The notes: generated from the sequence alone by a model not told the origin. DNA of 46,812 nt from Fibrobacterota bacterium (GCA_947466585.1 CANIEU010000018.1:1-46812), one strand, 5' to 3'; positions 24,806 through 34,723 are shown, counted from the first letter of the stretch. Made by a program: numbers and translations.

Positions 24806-26263
24806 ATGATTCTCAACATTCTTTTGTTCGTTCTGCTTCTTTTGTTTCCTGTCACGGCTGTGATGTGTTGGCGTCTCGCCTATGCGCGCGGCCGTCGCGA
24901 ATCGGAGCTTGAAGCCGGCGTCGCTTCGGCACCGCTGAAGGAGCGCGCTGAAGATTTGGCGACTCGTCTGGTCGCCGCCGAAGCGCGCGTCGAAAAAGCG
25001 GGGGAGACCTTCCGCGAAATGCAGGGGCAAAAGGGGGCGCTCGAAAGCACTGCGGCGCGCGTGCCCTTACTGGAGAAGGAAATCGAGACCCTGCGGAACC
25101 GCGCGGAGGCTTTGGCGCGCGAGGTGGCGGAATCAGGGAATCGGAACGCGGAGATCGAGGCGACGCTCCGCGAGTTGCGCTCCCATGAGCCGAAGATGAA
25201 AGAGTTGCTGGCGGCGTTTCTTCAGGAAAAGGGCGAGTCGCTCACTAAGCACAATTCCGAAAACCTGAAGGCGATTCTTGACCCATTGAACCTGCGCATT
25301 CAGGAATTCAAGTCGCAGGTGGAAGCGACCCACAAAGAGGGGCGCGACCAGCATGTGCAGTTGAAGACGCAGATCGAAGGTCTGCTCGGGATGAACAAGC
25401 AGCTGAGTACCGAAGCGCAAAACCTGACCAGCGCCCTCAAAGGCAAGAACAAGGAAGGCGGAAACTGGGGCGAACTGGTACTAGAACGCGTGCTTGAAAG
25501 CTCGGGTCTCGAAAAGGGGCGCGAATACCGCGTGCAGCCGTCGTTCAAAGGCGAAGAGGGCGTGCAACGCCCCGACGTCGTCATCGATCTTCCCGACAAT
25601 CGTCACCTTGTGGTCGACTCCAAACTCTCGCTCGTCGCCTACGAACGCTATTGCTCGGCCGAGACCGCGGAAGCCGCCGAACAAGCACTCGATGCGCATG
25701 TGCAATCAATCCGCCTGCATATCGATCAGCTTTCCGCAAAGAAATATCAGGATCTGCACGCGCTGAATTCGGTGGACTTCGTCTTTCTGTTCATGCCGGT
25801 GGAGCCGGCGTTCATCGAGGCGTCGAAACGCGATCCGTCCTTGTTCGAAACGGCCTTCGCGAAAAGCATCGTGATCGTTTCGCCCTCTACCTTGCTCGCT
25901 ACCCTGCGTACCGTGGCCAGTATCTGGAAACAGGAACACCAGAACCGGAACGTGCGTGAAATCGCGCGTCAGGCCACCGCACTGTACGAAAAATTCGTCG
26001 GCTTTCTCGGCGATCTCGACAAGGTGGGCAAGGCCATCGGGGCGGCGCAAGAATCCTTCGGCGAGGCGCGCTCCAAGTTGTCGACCGGCAAGGGGAATCT
26101 CGTGTCGCGCGTTGAATCCATCCGCAAACTCGGAGCCAAATCCGGAAAGGTGATTCCCGTCACGTGGTTGCAGGCCGAAGGGGACGAAACGGTTGGAGAT
26201 GCGTCCGGTGATGCGGCAGGAGAAGATGCGCCGTCGCTTTCCCTCGAAGACCCGCGCGACTGA
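24806..26263 (+). CDS. rmuC: RmuC-family DNA recombination protein
   Basis: 485 residues. One N-terminal membrane segment (MILNILLFVLLLLFPVTAVMCW), then a coiled coil to about 220 (ERAEDLATRLVAAEARVEKAGETF, LLEKEIETLRNRAEALAREVA), then the RmuC nuclease-like domain: NWGELVLERVLESSGLEKGREY, RPDVVIDLPDNRHLVVDSKLSL, DFVFLFMPVEPAFIEA, IVIVSPSTLLATLRTVASIWKQEHQNRN. In E. coli RmuC limits rearrangements at inverted repeats, which is of interest given the inverted repeat arrays nearby. Downstream acyl-CoA synthetase gene starts 7 nt after the stop. Confidence 0.94.
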   Translation: MILNILLFVLLLLFPVTAVMCWRLAYARGRRESELEAGVASAPLKERAEDLATRLVAAEARVEKAGETFREMQGQKGALESTAARVPLLEKEIETLRNRAEALAREVAESGNRNAEIEATLRELRSHEPKMKELLAAFLQEKGESLTKHNSENLKAILDPLNLRIQEFKSQVEATHKEGRDQHVQLKTQIEGLLGMNKQLSTEAQNLTSALKGKNKEGGNWGELVLERVLESSGLEKGREYRVQPSFKGEEGVQRPDVVIDLPDNRHLVVDSKLSLVAYERYCSAETAEAAEQALDAHVQSIRLHIDQLSAKKYQDLHALNSVDFVFLFMPVEPAFIEASKRDPSLFETAFAKSIVIVSPSTLLATLRTVASIWKQEHQNRNVREIARQATALYEKFVGFLGDLDKVGKAIGAAQESFGEARSKLSTGKGNLVSRVESIRKLGAKSGKVIPVTWLQAEGDETVGDASGDAAGEDAPSLSLEDPRD

Positions 26264-26270
26264 CGGTTCC

Positions 26271-28055
26271 ATGACCTTCCCTTTTTCGACGCTGCCCGGC
26301 CTCGCGCTTTACGCCGGAGGCATTTATCGGAATCCGGCGGCGCTGGGTTTTAAATCCAACGGGAGCTGGGAAGACATCTCCTCGCAGGAGATGCTGGACT
26401 CCGTGCGCCGAGCGGGAGAGGCATTGATCGAGCTGGGGTTGAAGCCCGGTGATCGTGTCGGCCTCGCCGCCGATTCTTCGCCATTCTGGATGATGGCCGA
26501 TCTTGCCGCGTTGGGCGCCGGTGCGGTGACGGTGCCGCTGTTCCCCAACGCAGCGCGCGAAGCCCTGCGGCACCAAATCTCGGATTCGGGCATGCGTTTT
26601 CTGCTGGTGGGCAGCGCCGAACTGCGTGAGCAGTTCCTGCCGCTGTGCGAGCGCGTTGAGCAGGTCGTGGTGATCGCACCACGCGCACGCCACGCCACCG
26701 CAGCGACCTCGATACCGCCCTCGGCGGCATCACGGGCACCGGGCACGCATGCGGCCACCGAAACGGGCGCCTGGGACGAGCGCGCGGCCGCGGTGCGCCC
26801 CGATGCGACCGCGACCTTGATTTACACCTCCGGGAGTACCGGTAATCCCAAGGGCGTGGAGCTTACCCATGCCAATCTGGTGCAGCAAATACAAGGGGCG
26901 CGGAGGCGATTCCCGCTTGACCCCGATTCGGACTCTGCGCTTTCCTTTCTGCCGCTGTCTCACGTCTTCGAACGCATGGTCGCCTATTTTTACTTGGCCT
27001 CGGGCGTGACTGTGCGGTTTGCCGAAGATCCGCATCACGTCGGGGACGATTTGTGGGCTTTGCGTCCGACTCTTCTCACCACCGTACCGCGCTTCCTGGA
27101 AAAGGTCCATGACAGTATCATGGCAGCCGCACGGGGTACTGGTGGAGCCGGACGTCGGTTTGTCCTATCGGCCTTGCGGCGCGTTTTCGAAAAATCGGAG
27201 GATGCGCCTCTGCGTTGGAAGGATCGCATCTTCGATTACCTCGTGTACCGGCGCATCCGCGGACGCATGGGTGGCCGGTTGCGCATCGTGATCTGCGGCA
27301 GCGCGCCGCTCGACCAGGGGTTGGCGCGATTTTTCCTGAACCTGGGCGTTCCGGTGTACGAAGGCTATGGCCTCACCGAAAGTTCGCCCGTGCTCACGGT
27401 AAACTTTCCCGGAAACCGAAAGCTCGGGACCGTTGGCAAGCCGTTTCCGGGCGTTGAACTTCGCATCGCTCCCGACGGAGAAGTGCTGGCACGCGGGTCG
27501 ACCATCATGCGGGGCTACTACCGTGATCCCGAAAACACCCTCCTTACGCTCGATGCCGAAGGCTGGTTGCATACCGGTGATCTGGGGCGTTTGGATTCCG
27601 AGGGTTACCTGACCGTTGCGGGCCGTAAAAAGGAACTCTTCAAAACCGCCAACGGCAAATACGTGGCTCCGGTGCCCATCGAACAGGCGCTCGACGCCCA
27701 TCCGCTGGTCAACGCCGCAGTGGTGATCGCTGAAGGGCGCCCGCACGCCACGGCCCTGATCTATCCCGATTTCGATGCTCTCGTCACCTTGTGGCGGGAA
27801 ATGGAGCGCACCGGTGAATTCGAATCCGCCACGCCCTTCCTGCGTTCGCAGGCGGTGCAGGAGCGTTTTCAAGAAATCGTGGACTCCGTCAATACCCGTC
27901 TAAACTCCTGGGAACGCCTCCATCGATTCGCGCTGGCCGATGCGCCGCCTTCCATCGAGTCGGGTGAGCTGACCCCCACGCTCAAGCTGCGCCGCCACGC
28001 GGTGGAAGCGAGATACGCATCCAAAATCGAGGGGATGTACAAGCACAGTAGGTAG
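26271..28055 (+). CDS. Long-chain acyl-CoA synthetase (AMP-forming)
   Basis: 594 residues from the ATG at 26271, 7 nt after rmuC; the longer frame overlaps rmuC. It activates fatty acids to acyl-CoA by way of acyl-AMP. Motifs: P-loop LIYTSGSTGNPKGVELTH, LSFLPLSHVFERM, VYEGYGLTESSPVLTVN, GWLHTGDLGRLDSEGYL, GRKKELFKTANGKYVAP, typical of the FadD15/long-chain group found in FCB genomes. The segment after PRARHATAAT is an Ala/Pro-rich insertion. The last codons (KHSR then TAG) lie within the first unit of the GTAGACA array, so the array may have moved or replaced the original stop region. Confidence 0.93.
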   Translation: MTFPFSTLPGLALYAGGIYRNPAALGFKSNGSWEDISSQEMLDSVRRAGEALIELGLKPGDRVGLAADSSPFWMMADLAALGAGAVTVPLFPNAAREALRHQISDSGMRFLLVGSAELREQFLPLCERVEQVVVIAPRARHATAATSIPPSAASRAPGTHAATETGAWDERAAAVRPDATATLIYTSGSTGNPKGVELTHANLVQQIQGARRRFPLDPDSDSALSFLPLSHVFERMVAYFYLASGVTVRFAEDPHHVGDDLWALRPTLLTTVPRFLEKVHDSIMAAARGTGGAGRRFVLSALRRVFEKSEDAPLRWKDRIFDYLVYRRIRGRMGGRLRIVICGSAPLDQGLARFFLNLGVPVYEGYGLTESSPVLTVNFPGNRKLGTVGKPFPGVELRIAPDGEVLARGSTIMRGYYRDPENTLLTLDAEGWLHTGDLGRLDSEGYLTVAGRKKELFKTANGKYVAPVPIEQALDAHPLVNAAVVIAEGRPHATALIYPDFDALVTLWREMERTGEFESATPFLRSQAVQERFQEIVDSVNTRLNSWERLHRFALADAPPSIESGELTPTLKLRRHAVEARYASKIEGMYKHSR

Positions 28056-28163
28056 ACAGTAGACAGTAGACGGTAGACAGTAGACAGTAGACGGTAGACA
28101 GTAGACAGTAGACAGTAGACGGTAGACAGTAGACGGTAGACGGTAGACGGTAGACGGTAGATG
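28052..28163. repeat. Sixteen tandem 7-bp units (GTAGACA/GTAGACG)
   Basis: Fifteen exact GTAGACR units and a final GTAGATG, without any phase slip. As reverse complement the units read CTACTGT and CTACCGT, the same family as the arms at 28287 and 40607-40763. The array begins on the stop codon of the acyl-CoA synthetase. Confidence 0.97.
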
Positions 28164-28286
28164 GGATCGGTGGGGAGCCCGAACGGTAGGGCAGGTCGAG
28201 GCACTTCCCGATCAACCCCTTTTTCGGGTCTCCTGGTTGAGCCTAGGCTCTTTCCAGGCGCATTTCCCGGCTCTTTTCTGTGTTCG

Positions 28287-28328
28287 CTACCGGCTACCTA
28301 CTACCGTCTACCTACTATCTTCTTCCTA
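28287..28328 (+). repeat. Facing heptad arm ending at the rrf2 start codon, with promoter-like last units
   Basis: Six units in phase: CTACCGG, CTACCTA, CTACCGT, CTACCTA, CTATCTT, CTTCCTA, then CC and the ATG at 28331. The fifth unit contains the TATCTTCT box (28316-28323), 7 nt before the ATG; there is no SD. The arm is inverted relative to the array at 28052-28163, so a transcript through both could form a long hairpin. The 123 bp between the arms hold no gene that I can see. Confidence 0.75.
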
Positions 28329-28330
28329 CC

Positions 28331-28828
28331 ATGAAGTTCACCCGGAAAACCGACTATGCGCTGCGGGCCATGCAAAACCTGGCCCGGCGGTATTACGAGG
28401 ATGCGGAGGAAGGGCGTTTACCTTCTCCGGTCTCCGTCCCGGTTTTAGCCGCGGATTCCGACCTATCGCTAGGGTTTTTAAGCGGAATCATGGCCCGGCT
28501 GTCCCGGAAAGGCCTTGTGAAGGCCATTCCCGGTCCCGGGGGAGGTCTGCGTTTGGCGCGTTCGCCCGAGGGCATCACCATCCTCGATATCGTGGAAGCC
28601 GCGGAAGGGCCGATCAACCTGATGGATTGCATGTCGCACCCCGAAAACTGCGCCGACGCCTCCGGGTGCTCGATCATGGGCGTGTTGCATACCGCCCAAG
28701 GCGCGTTGGTAAGCAGTTTGCGTAACACGAACCTCAAGCTGATGGTCCGAGCCAAAGCCTCCCCGTTCCGGGAGCTTCCCGAAGGACATTATCTCAAGCC
28801 GCGCTTCGGTTGCCCGGTGTTGAAATAA
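28331..28828 (+). CDS. Rrf2-family regulator with three-cysteine (Fe-S type) loop
   Basis: 165 residues from the ATG at 28331; the codons before it come from the heptad arm. Rrf2 winged-helix opening MKFTRKTDYALRAMQNLARR, a short acidic/proline insertion (about 23-35), recognition-helix region LSLGFLSGIMARLSRKGLV, wing GPGGGLRLARSPEGITILDIVEA. Cys100, Cys107 and Cys113 (C-x6-C-x5-C) match the cluster-binding loop of IscR/NsrR/RirA relatives, so an Fe-S cofactor sensing iron, oxygen or NO is inferred. A fourth Cys is near the C-terminus. sucC starts 84 nt downstream; control of the TCA genes is possible. Confidence 0.9.
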   Translation: MKFTRKTDYALRAMQNLARRYYEDAEEGRLPSPVSVPVLAADSDLSLGFLSGIMARLSRKGLVKAIPGPGGGLRLARSPEGITILDIVEAAEGPINLMDCMSHPENCADASGCSIMGVLHTAQGALVSSLRNTNLKLMVRAKASPFRELPEGHYLKPRFGCPVLK

Positions 28829-28912
28829 CCCTTTAAACATTGAACGAAACCTACGCATTAAGCATTTTTGCGGGCGTTGGTTTACCCCGCATTCTAGAAG
28901 GTCAACAAGCGC

Positions 28913-30094
<1,182 letters not shown>

Positions 30095-30098
30095 TCGC

Positions 30099-30977
30099 AT
30101 GGCCATCCTGATCGACAACAACACACGCCTCATCACCCAGGGCATCACCGGCAAGGCCGGCCTCTTCCATTCGCAGAAATGCCGCGACTACGGCACGAAC
30201 GTCGTCGGCGGCGTGACGCCCAAAAAGGGCGGCACCACGGTGGACGGCTTCGCCGTCTTCAACACCGTGCGCGAGGCGCGCGAGGCCACCGGCGCGAATG
30301 CCACCATGATCTTCGTCCCGGCGCCGTTCGCGGCCGATGCGATCCTCGAGGCCGCCGAGGCGGGCATCGAGCTGATCGTCGCCATCACCGAGGGCATTCC
30401 CGTGATGGACATGCTGCGCGTGCACAACGCGATGAAGGGCATGTCCAACATCCTCATCGGCCCAAACTGCCCCGGCGTCACCACCGCCGACGTTTGCAAG
30501 ATCGGCATTGCGCCCGGTCCCATTCACAAAAAGGGTAAAATCGGCATCGTCTCCCGTTCCGGTACTCTGACGTACGAAGCGGTACACCAAACCACCTTGC
30601 TCGGTCTCGGTCAGACCACGGCGGTGGGCATTGGCGGCGATCCGGTGCACGGCTTGTCGCATCTCGACGTGGTCAAGCTGTTCAATGAAGATCCCGAGAC
30701 CGAGGGCATCGTGCTCATCGGCGAGATCGGCGGAAGCGACGAAGAAGCGGCCGCAGCCTACATCAAGGAGTTCGTGAAGAAGCCCGTAGCGGGTTTCATC
30801 GCGGGTGCCTCGGCGCCCAAGGGCAAGCGCATGGGACATGCGGGTGCTATCGTCGATGGCAACTCCGGTACGGCACAATCCAAGAAGGCCGCATTGGCCG
30901 ACGCGGGCATCTTCGTGGCCGAAACGGCCGCCGAGATCGGCCGCAAAATGCTGGAAGCCATGAACGCACGGCGTTAA
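30099..30977 (+). CDS. sucD: Succinate-CoA ligase, alpha subunit
   Basis: 292 residues from the ATG at 30099, 4 nt after sucC; the upstream open frame overlaps sucC. The CoA-binding Rossmann part has [40 protein letters not shown]; the active-site histidine region is [17 protein letters not shown] (phosphohistidine). [21 protein letters not shown] and [17 protein letters not shown] are standard. Works as a complex with SucC; mdh follows 53 nt later. Confidence 0.97.
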   Translation: MAILIDNNTRLITQGITGKAGLFHSQKCRDYGTNVVGGVTPKKGGTTVDGFAVFNTVREAREATGANATMIFVPAPFAADAILEAAEAGIELIVAITEGIPVMDMLRVHNAMKGMSNILIGPNCPGVTTADVCKIGIAPGPIHKKGKIGIVSRSGTLTYEAVHQTTLLGLGQTTAVGIGGDPVHGLSHLDVVKLFNEDPETEGIVLIGEIGGSDEEAAAAYIKEFVKKPVAGFIAGASAPKGKRMGHAGAIVDGNSGTAQSKKAALADAGIFVAETAAEIGRKMLEAMNARR

Positions 30978-31030
30978 TCCGCGGTTGCCGTAAAAGAATT
31001 CAATAGAACGCAAAAGAAAAAGGACGAAGA

Positions 31031-31975
31031 ATGGCAAAGCGTACCAAGATCTCCCTCGTCGGCGCCGGACAAATCGGCGGCACCATGGCCCTGCTGGCCG
31101 CCCAAAAACAACTCGGCGATGTCATGCTCATCGACGTGTCCGAAGGTGTGCCCCAGGGCAAGGCCCTTGACCTGCTCCACGGCGGACCGATCATCCCGAC
31201 CTCGTCGGCGCTGAGCGGCTCGAACGACTACGCCGACCTCAAGGACTCCGACGTTGTCATCGTCACCGCAGGCCTGCCGCGCAAGCCCGGCATGAGTCGC
31301 GATGACCTGCTCGATGTGAATTTTGGCATCATCAAAACGGTGGGCGAGGCGATCAAGAAGAACGCCCCGAACGCCTTCGTGCTCGTGGTCACCAACCCGC
31401 TCGATGCCATGGTCTATGCCATGCAGAAGGTCACCGGATTCCCGACCCACCGCGTGGTCGGCATGGCCGGTGTGCTCGACTCCGGCCGCTTCGCCGCCCT
31501 CGTGGCCGAAGCCATCGGCGTCTCCGCCGAAGACGTGCAGGCCCTCGTCATGGGCGGCCACGGCGACACCATGGTGCCGCTGATCCGCTATTGCTCCGTC
31601 GGCGGCATTCCCGTCACGCACTTTCTCTCTCAGGAGAAGCTTGACGCGATCTCCAAGCGCACCGCCAATGCGGGCGGCGAGGTCGTGGCCCTTCTCAAAA
31701 CAGGCTCGGCGTTTTACAGCCCGGCACTTTCCGCGATTCACATGGCCGAAGCCTACCTCAAGGACAAGAAGCGCGTCATCACCGCCGCGGCCTTCCTCAA
31801 CGGTGAATTCGGTTACTCGGGCGTGTACGCGGGCGTGCCGGTCATTCTCGGCGGTAACGGCCTCGAGAAGGTGATCGAGGTGGAACTCGACGCCGGTGAG
31901 AAGAAGGCCTTTGACGCGTCAATGGAAGCGGTGAAATCGCTGGTGGCGTATATCGACAAGAAGTTGGCGGAATAA
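31031..31975 (+). CDS. mdh: Malate dehydrogenase (LDH-like type)
   Basis: 314 residues; an AAGGACG SD sits 6 nt upstream. It interconverts malate and oxaloacetate with NAD. Motifs: [19 protein letters not shown] (NAD Rossmann), [16 protein letters not shown] with the NAD-selecting Asp, [17 protein letters not shown] (mobile loop Arg pair), [34 protein letters not shown] with the catalytic His. The LDH-like form is usual in FCB bacteria. Third gene after sucCD, giving a compact TCA unit that ends in the terminator at 32001. Confidence 0.97.
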   Translation: MAKRTKISLVGAGQIGGTMALLAAQKQLGDVMLIDVSEGVPQGKALDLLHGGPIIPTSSALSGSNDYADLKDSDVVIVTAGLPRKPGMSRDDLLDVNFGIIKTVGEAIKKNAPNAFVLVVTNPLDAMVYAMQKVTGFPTHRVVGMAGVLDSGRFAALVAEAIGVSAEDVQALVMGGHGDTMVPLIRYCSVGGIPVTHFLSQEKLDAISKRTANAGGEVVALLKTGSAFYSPALSAIHMAEAYLKDKKRVITAAAFLNGEFGYSGVYAGVPVILGGNGLEKVIEVELDAGEKKAFDASMEAVKSLVAYIDKKLAE

Positions 31976-32000
31976 GTTTTTCGACCGGAGCAGTATTGGA

Positions 32001-32029
32001 AGCGGGGGAGGCGACTCTCCCGCTTTTTT
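32001..32029 (+). terminator. Intrinsic terminator after mdh
   Basis: Stem AGCGGGGGAG/CTCTCCCGCT with a GCGA loop, followed by six T. Confidence 0.88.
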
Positions 32030-32056
32030 GTTGTCCGGTGCCCATTTCGAACGAGG

Positions 32057-32064
32057 TTAATTTG
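32057..32064 (+). promoter_or_regulatory. Promoter-like box TTAATTTG before the interrupted methyltransferase
   Basis: TTAATTTG differs from TAnnTTTG at one position and ends 6 nt before the ATG at 32071, the same spacing as at the SGNH and thrC genes. The promoter therefore appears intact although the reading frame behind it is broken. Confidence 0.35.
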
Positions 32065-32070
32065 TCCGGT

Positions 32071-32997
32071 ATGGTTGATTCGGAACAAGCGATGAACGAA
32101 ATGCAATCCGTCATCGCGGCGATTCGGGTGGATGACTTTCTCTTTGAAGACGTGCATTTCGAGGCGCGACTTTTGGCTATCGATCGCCTGTAATTCGAAG
32201 TGCTCGACCGTCTGGAGGGGTTGGGATCCGTTCTGAATGGAACCGGTGATCCGGCCATCTCGGATATTTGGGAAAGCGCGAGCAAGCTGACAAAGAGACT
32301 GGAAGCCTGTAACGGCACGTTGTTCCGTAAGGTGCGTGTGGGTATTCGATCGAGGTCGCCTGCAGACGAGGATTTTCTCGGGTTGCTGCGCGAAAATGCG
32401 GGCCTTGTGCCCGTAAAGGTCGCAGGACAAAACGAACCCGGCTAGGATGCGCTCGATGCCTTCGTGAACGGTCTCTTTTCCGATGCGCCGATCCCGGCCG
32501 AAGAGAACGCGCGCGAGCCGGAGATGGTGTTTTATCAGAAGACTCCCGTCCGCATTGTGCTCGAAGTTGTTGAACGCGCGGGATTCGGTGCAGACGATGT
32601 TCTGTACGACCTGGGATCGGGCCTCGGACAGGTTCCGATTCTGGCGAACCTCCTCTGCGGAGTAAAAGCCCTCGGGGTTGAGGTCGATCCGGCATACGTC
32701 CACTATTCCCGCCAATGCGTTCAGGACCTCGGAATCCGGAATGTTTCCTTCGTTGAGGCCGATGTGCGCTCCGCCGATCTGTCGGACGGCACGGTGTTCT
32801 TCCTCTATACTCCGTTCACTGGCGTTATGTTACAGGAAGTTATGGCACGGCTGCAACAGGAAGCCGAGCGCCGCAGCATTCGCATCTTCACCTATGGTCC
32901 TTGCACGTTCGAGTTCTTCGGACAAAAATGGCTGCAGTGGGAAAACGCCAAAGGGCCGCACACGCATGCCCTCGGAGTGTTTCGGAGTCGTCTTTAG
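32071..32997 (+). pseudogene. Class I SAM methyltransferase frame with two in-frame stops (TAA, TAG)
   Basis: One frame of 309 codons runs from ATG 32071 to 32997 without frameshift but holds TAA at 32191-32193 and TAG at 32443-32445. The three pieces read on as one protein: DDFLFEDVHFEARLLAIDRL, stop, FEVLDRLEGLGSVLNG ... KLTKRLEACNGTLFRKVRVGI ... AGQNEPG, stop, DALDAFVNGLFSDAPIP, then an intact Rossmann methyltransferase: EMVFYQKTPVRIVLEVVE, DVLYDLGSGLGQVPILANLL (SAM motif I), GVEVDPAYVHYSRQCVQDLG, TVFFLYTPFTGVMLQEVMARL, RIFTYGPCTFEFFGQ. From memory of the family, a Tyr precedes DALD, so TAG may replace a Tyr codon. Either a recent pseudogene or stop-codon readthrough. The C-terminal part could also start at GTG 32464. 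Confidence 0.8.
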
Positions 32998-33056
32998 AAC
33001 CGGTTCGGGACGCGGTCGCCCCCAAGAAGGCGAGCCCGCATCGATTCCCGAACGCT

Positions 33057-33064
33057 TAGATTTG
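33057..33064 (+). promoter_or_regulatory. Bacteroidota-like -7 box TAGATTTG for the Crp/Fnr gene
   Basis: TAGATTTG matches TAnnTTTG exactly and ends 4 nt before the ATG at 33069, which has no SD. A leaderless mRNA is inferred. Confidence 0.45.
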
Positions 33065-33068
33065 ACCC

Positions 33069-33698
33069 ATGATCCTCTCCCCGCACTTTCTTGACGTTTT
33101 CGGAAAAGAACTTGCCGACGAGATCGCCGCCAAGGCGCGTTCCGCCCTTTTGCATGCCGGTGAATCCTTTATCGAGCCGGGAGCACCTGTCAAGGCAATG
33201 CCCATCGTGCTCTCGGGGTTGCTGAAAGTCTCCCGGGTGGATGACGACGGTAAAGCCTTGTTTCTGTATTATCTCGGACCCGACGAAAGCTGCGCCATGA
33301 CGTTCACCTGCTGCATGGATCAACACGTGAGCGAAATCCAGGTCGTGGCCGAGGACGACTCCGAACTCCTGTTGATTCCGGTGGAGGCGATGGGAGACTG
33401 GTTGGTCCGCTTTCCGGCGTGGAAGGCTTTTGTGATGCGCACGGTGCGCGAGCGTTACAACGAACTTTTGAAAACTATCGATCTGATCGCATTTCAGAAT
33501 CTGGATCAGCGTTTGGTGACCTACCTCAAGGAGAAAGCTCGAGCGCAAGGTGGTTCGCTCGTAAATCTTTCCCACGAAAAAATCGCCGAAGAACTTGCGA
33601 CCTCGCGCGTGGTGATTTCTCGACTTCTGAAAAAGCTCGAGAGCGACGACAAAGTTCTGCTCTTCCGCAACCAGATCAAGCTGCTGGAAGCATTGTAA
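33069..33698 (+). CDS. Crp/Fnr-family transcriptional regulator
   Basis: 209 residues. The N-terminal cyclic-nucleotide-binding fold (LLHAGESFIEPGAPVKAMPIVLSGLLKVSR, DDGKALFLYYLGPDESCAMTFTCCM) is joined by a long helix (AFVMRTVRERYNELLKTIDLIAF) to a winged helix (LDQRLVTYLKEKARAQGG, LSHEKIAEELATSRVVISRLLKKLE, recognition helix TSRVVISRLLK). The vicinal cysteines in FTCCM are typical of the FCB members that sit beside rhodanese and DUF2892 genes, and may sense redox or sulfane sulfur; this is inference. Next come OsmC, rhodanese and a DUF2892 protein. The stop codon lies inside the palindromic operator at 33694-33709. Confidence 0.92.
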   Translation: MILSPHFLDVFGKELADEIAAKARSALLHAGESFIEPGAPVKAMPIVLSGLLKVSRVDDDGKALFLYYLGPDESCAMTFTCCMDQHVSEIQVVAEDDSELLLIPVEAMGDWLVRFPAWKAFVMRTVRERYNELLKTIDLIAFQNLDQRLVTYLKEKARAQGGSLVNLSHEKIAEELATSRVVISRLLKKLESDDKVLLFRNQIKLLEAL

Positions 33699-33709
33699 CC
33701 AATGTGACA
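33694..33709. promoter_or_regulatory. Crp/Fnr-type palindrome TGTAAC-N4-GTGACA
   Basis: A 16-bp site with half-sites matching 5 of 6, between the regulator and osmC. A TACCTTCT box at 33731-33738 would start transcription near 33743, putting the site centre about 41 bp upstream, as in class II Crp/Fnr activation. It is the likely operator of the neighbouring regulator. Confidence 0.55.
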
Positions 33710-33755
33710 GACCCGAATTGATGCAGGGGGTACCTTCTTGCCCAGGAGGTTTATC

Positions 33756-34253
33756 ATGCATCATGAAGTCGAGACCCAGTGGATGGGCGGCATGCAGTTC
33801 AATGTTGATGTGAACGGCCACACGATAGTTTTGGATGCGCCCGAGCGCGCCGGCGGTGAAGACAACGGACCGATCCCCAAACCCTTGATGCTCACTGCAC
33901 TGGCCGGCTGCACGGGTATGGACGTGGCCGCTCTGTTGCGCAAGGCAGGCAAATCACCGGATTCCTTCAGCCTGAAGGTGACCGGCGAAATCTCACCGCG
34001 GCCGCCGATCGTTTACACCGCCGCCCATATCATCTACACCTTCGAGGGATCCGCCGCGAATCGCCAGGCCGCCTTTGATGCGGTGGGGCGCTCCCAGGGC
34101 GAACTCTGCGGTGTCAGTCACATGCTCAAGCAGATCATGCCTGTCACATGGGATGTAGTCTACAACGGCGAAACTCTGCATTTCGCTGCGACCAGCCTCA
34201 TCGACAACCCGGAGAGCGCATGCGTTACCCCCGCTTCCAGCCTCGCTGCCTGA
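33756..34253 (+). CDS. OsmC/Ohr-family protein
   Basis: 165 residues from the ATG at 33756, which has a strong AGGAGG SD. OsmC-fold proteins reduce organic hydroperoxides through two cysteines or act on reactive thiols. The first Cys is in MLTALAGCTGMDVAALLRKAG and the second in RSQGELCGVSHMLKQI, both at the conserved positions. N-terminal strands MHHEVETQWMGGMQFNVDV are normal for the family. It lies between the Crp/Fnr gene and rhodanese, so a role in sulfur or peroxide stress is inferred. Confidence 0.92.
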   Translation: MHHEVETQWMGGMQFNVDVNGHTIVLDAPERAGGEDNGPIPKPLMLTALAGCTGMDVAALLRKAGKSPDSFSLKVTGEISPRPPIVYTAAHIIYTFEGSAANRQAAFDAVGRSQGELCGVSHMLKQIMPVTWDVVYNGETLHFAATSLIDNPESACVTPASSLAA

Positions 34254-34296
34254 ATCACAAAGAACCGCAAAAAGAACCAAAAAAAGGAGTCATCAC

Positions 34297-34614
34297 ATGC
34301 TGGATTTTCTCAAGAAACTAACTGGTGCCCCGGCAGGTCCCACGGTAGCTGAACTCTTCAAAGACGGCGCCCAGATCGTCGACGTGCGCAGTCCGGAAGA
34401 ATTTGCCGGCGGGCATGTAGCCGGTGCGATCAACCTCCCGCTCCAAAGCTTGGATCGTGGGATGTCCAAACTCCGCAAAGACAAGCCGGTGATCACTTGT
34501 TGCGCGAGCGGCATTCGGAGTGCCGCTGCGAAAAGCCAACTGGAATCGAGGGGGTTTTCCCCGGTGGTGAACGGTGGGGGATGGGTGAGCCTGCAACGGA
34601 AATTGAGTGCCTAA
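34297..34614 (+). CDS. Single-domain rhodanese (sulfurtransferase)
   Basis: 105 residues; an AAAGGAG SD precedes the ATG. Rhodanese fold: VAELFKDGAQIVDVRSPEEFAGGHVAGAINLPL, active-site loop VITCCASGIRSAAA with the catalytic Cys in CCASGIRS, and the final GGGWVSL. It carries sulfane sulfur as a persulfide. Cytoplasmic, or beside the membrane through the DUF2892 protein encoded next, an arrangement equal to a split YgaP. Confidence 0.93.
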   Translation: MLDFLKKLTGAPAGPTVAELFKDGAQIVDVRSPEEFAGGHVAGAINLPLQSLDRGMSKLRKDKPVITCCASGIRSAAAKSQLESRGFSPVVNGGGWVSLQRKLSA

Positions 34615-34723
34615 ATGAATGAAGGCCTAAAGTCCTAAAGGCGCAAGGTCCCCATTAAATCCAGATAGTCGATTTTTTCGGTTTTTTTGGAGGGGGAAGT
34701 AGTGAAAAAAATTCCGTAAAGGT

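Noticed and set aside
28052-28163. Possible CRISPR array
   Set aside because: Units are 7 bp with no spacers and no cas genes nearby; it is a simple tandem array.
32464-32997. Treating the methyltransferase C-terminal piece as a complete separate gene
   Set aside because: The same frame upstream carries matching family sequence and a start with promoter-like box, so the whole is better described as one interrupted gene.
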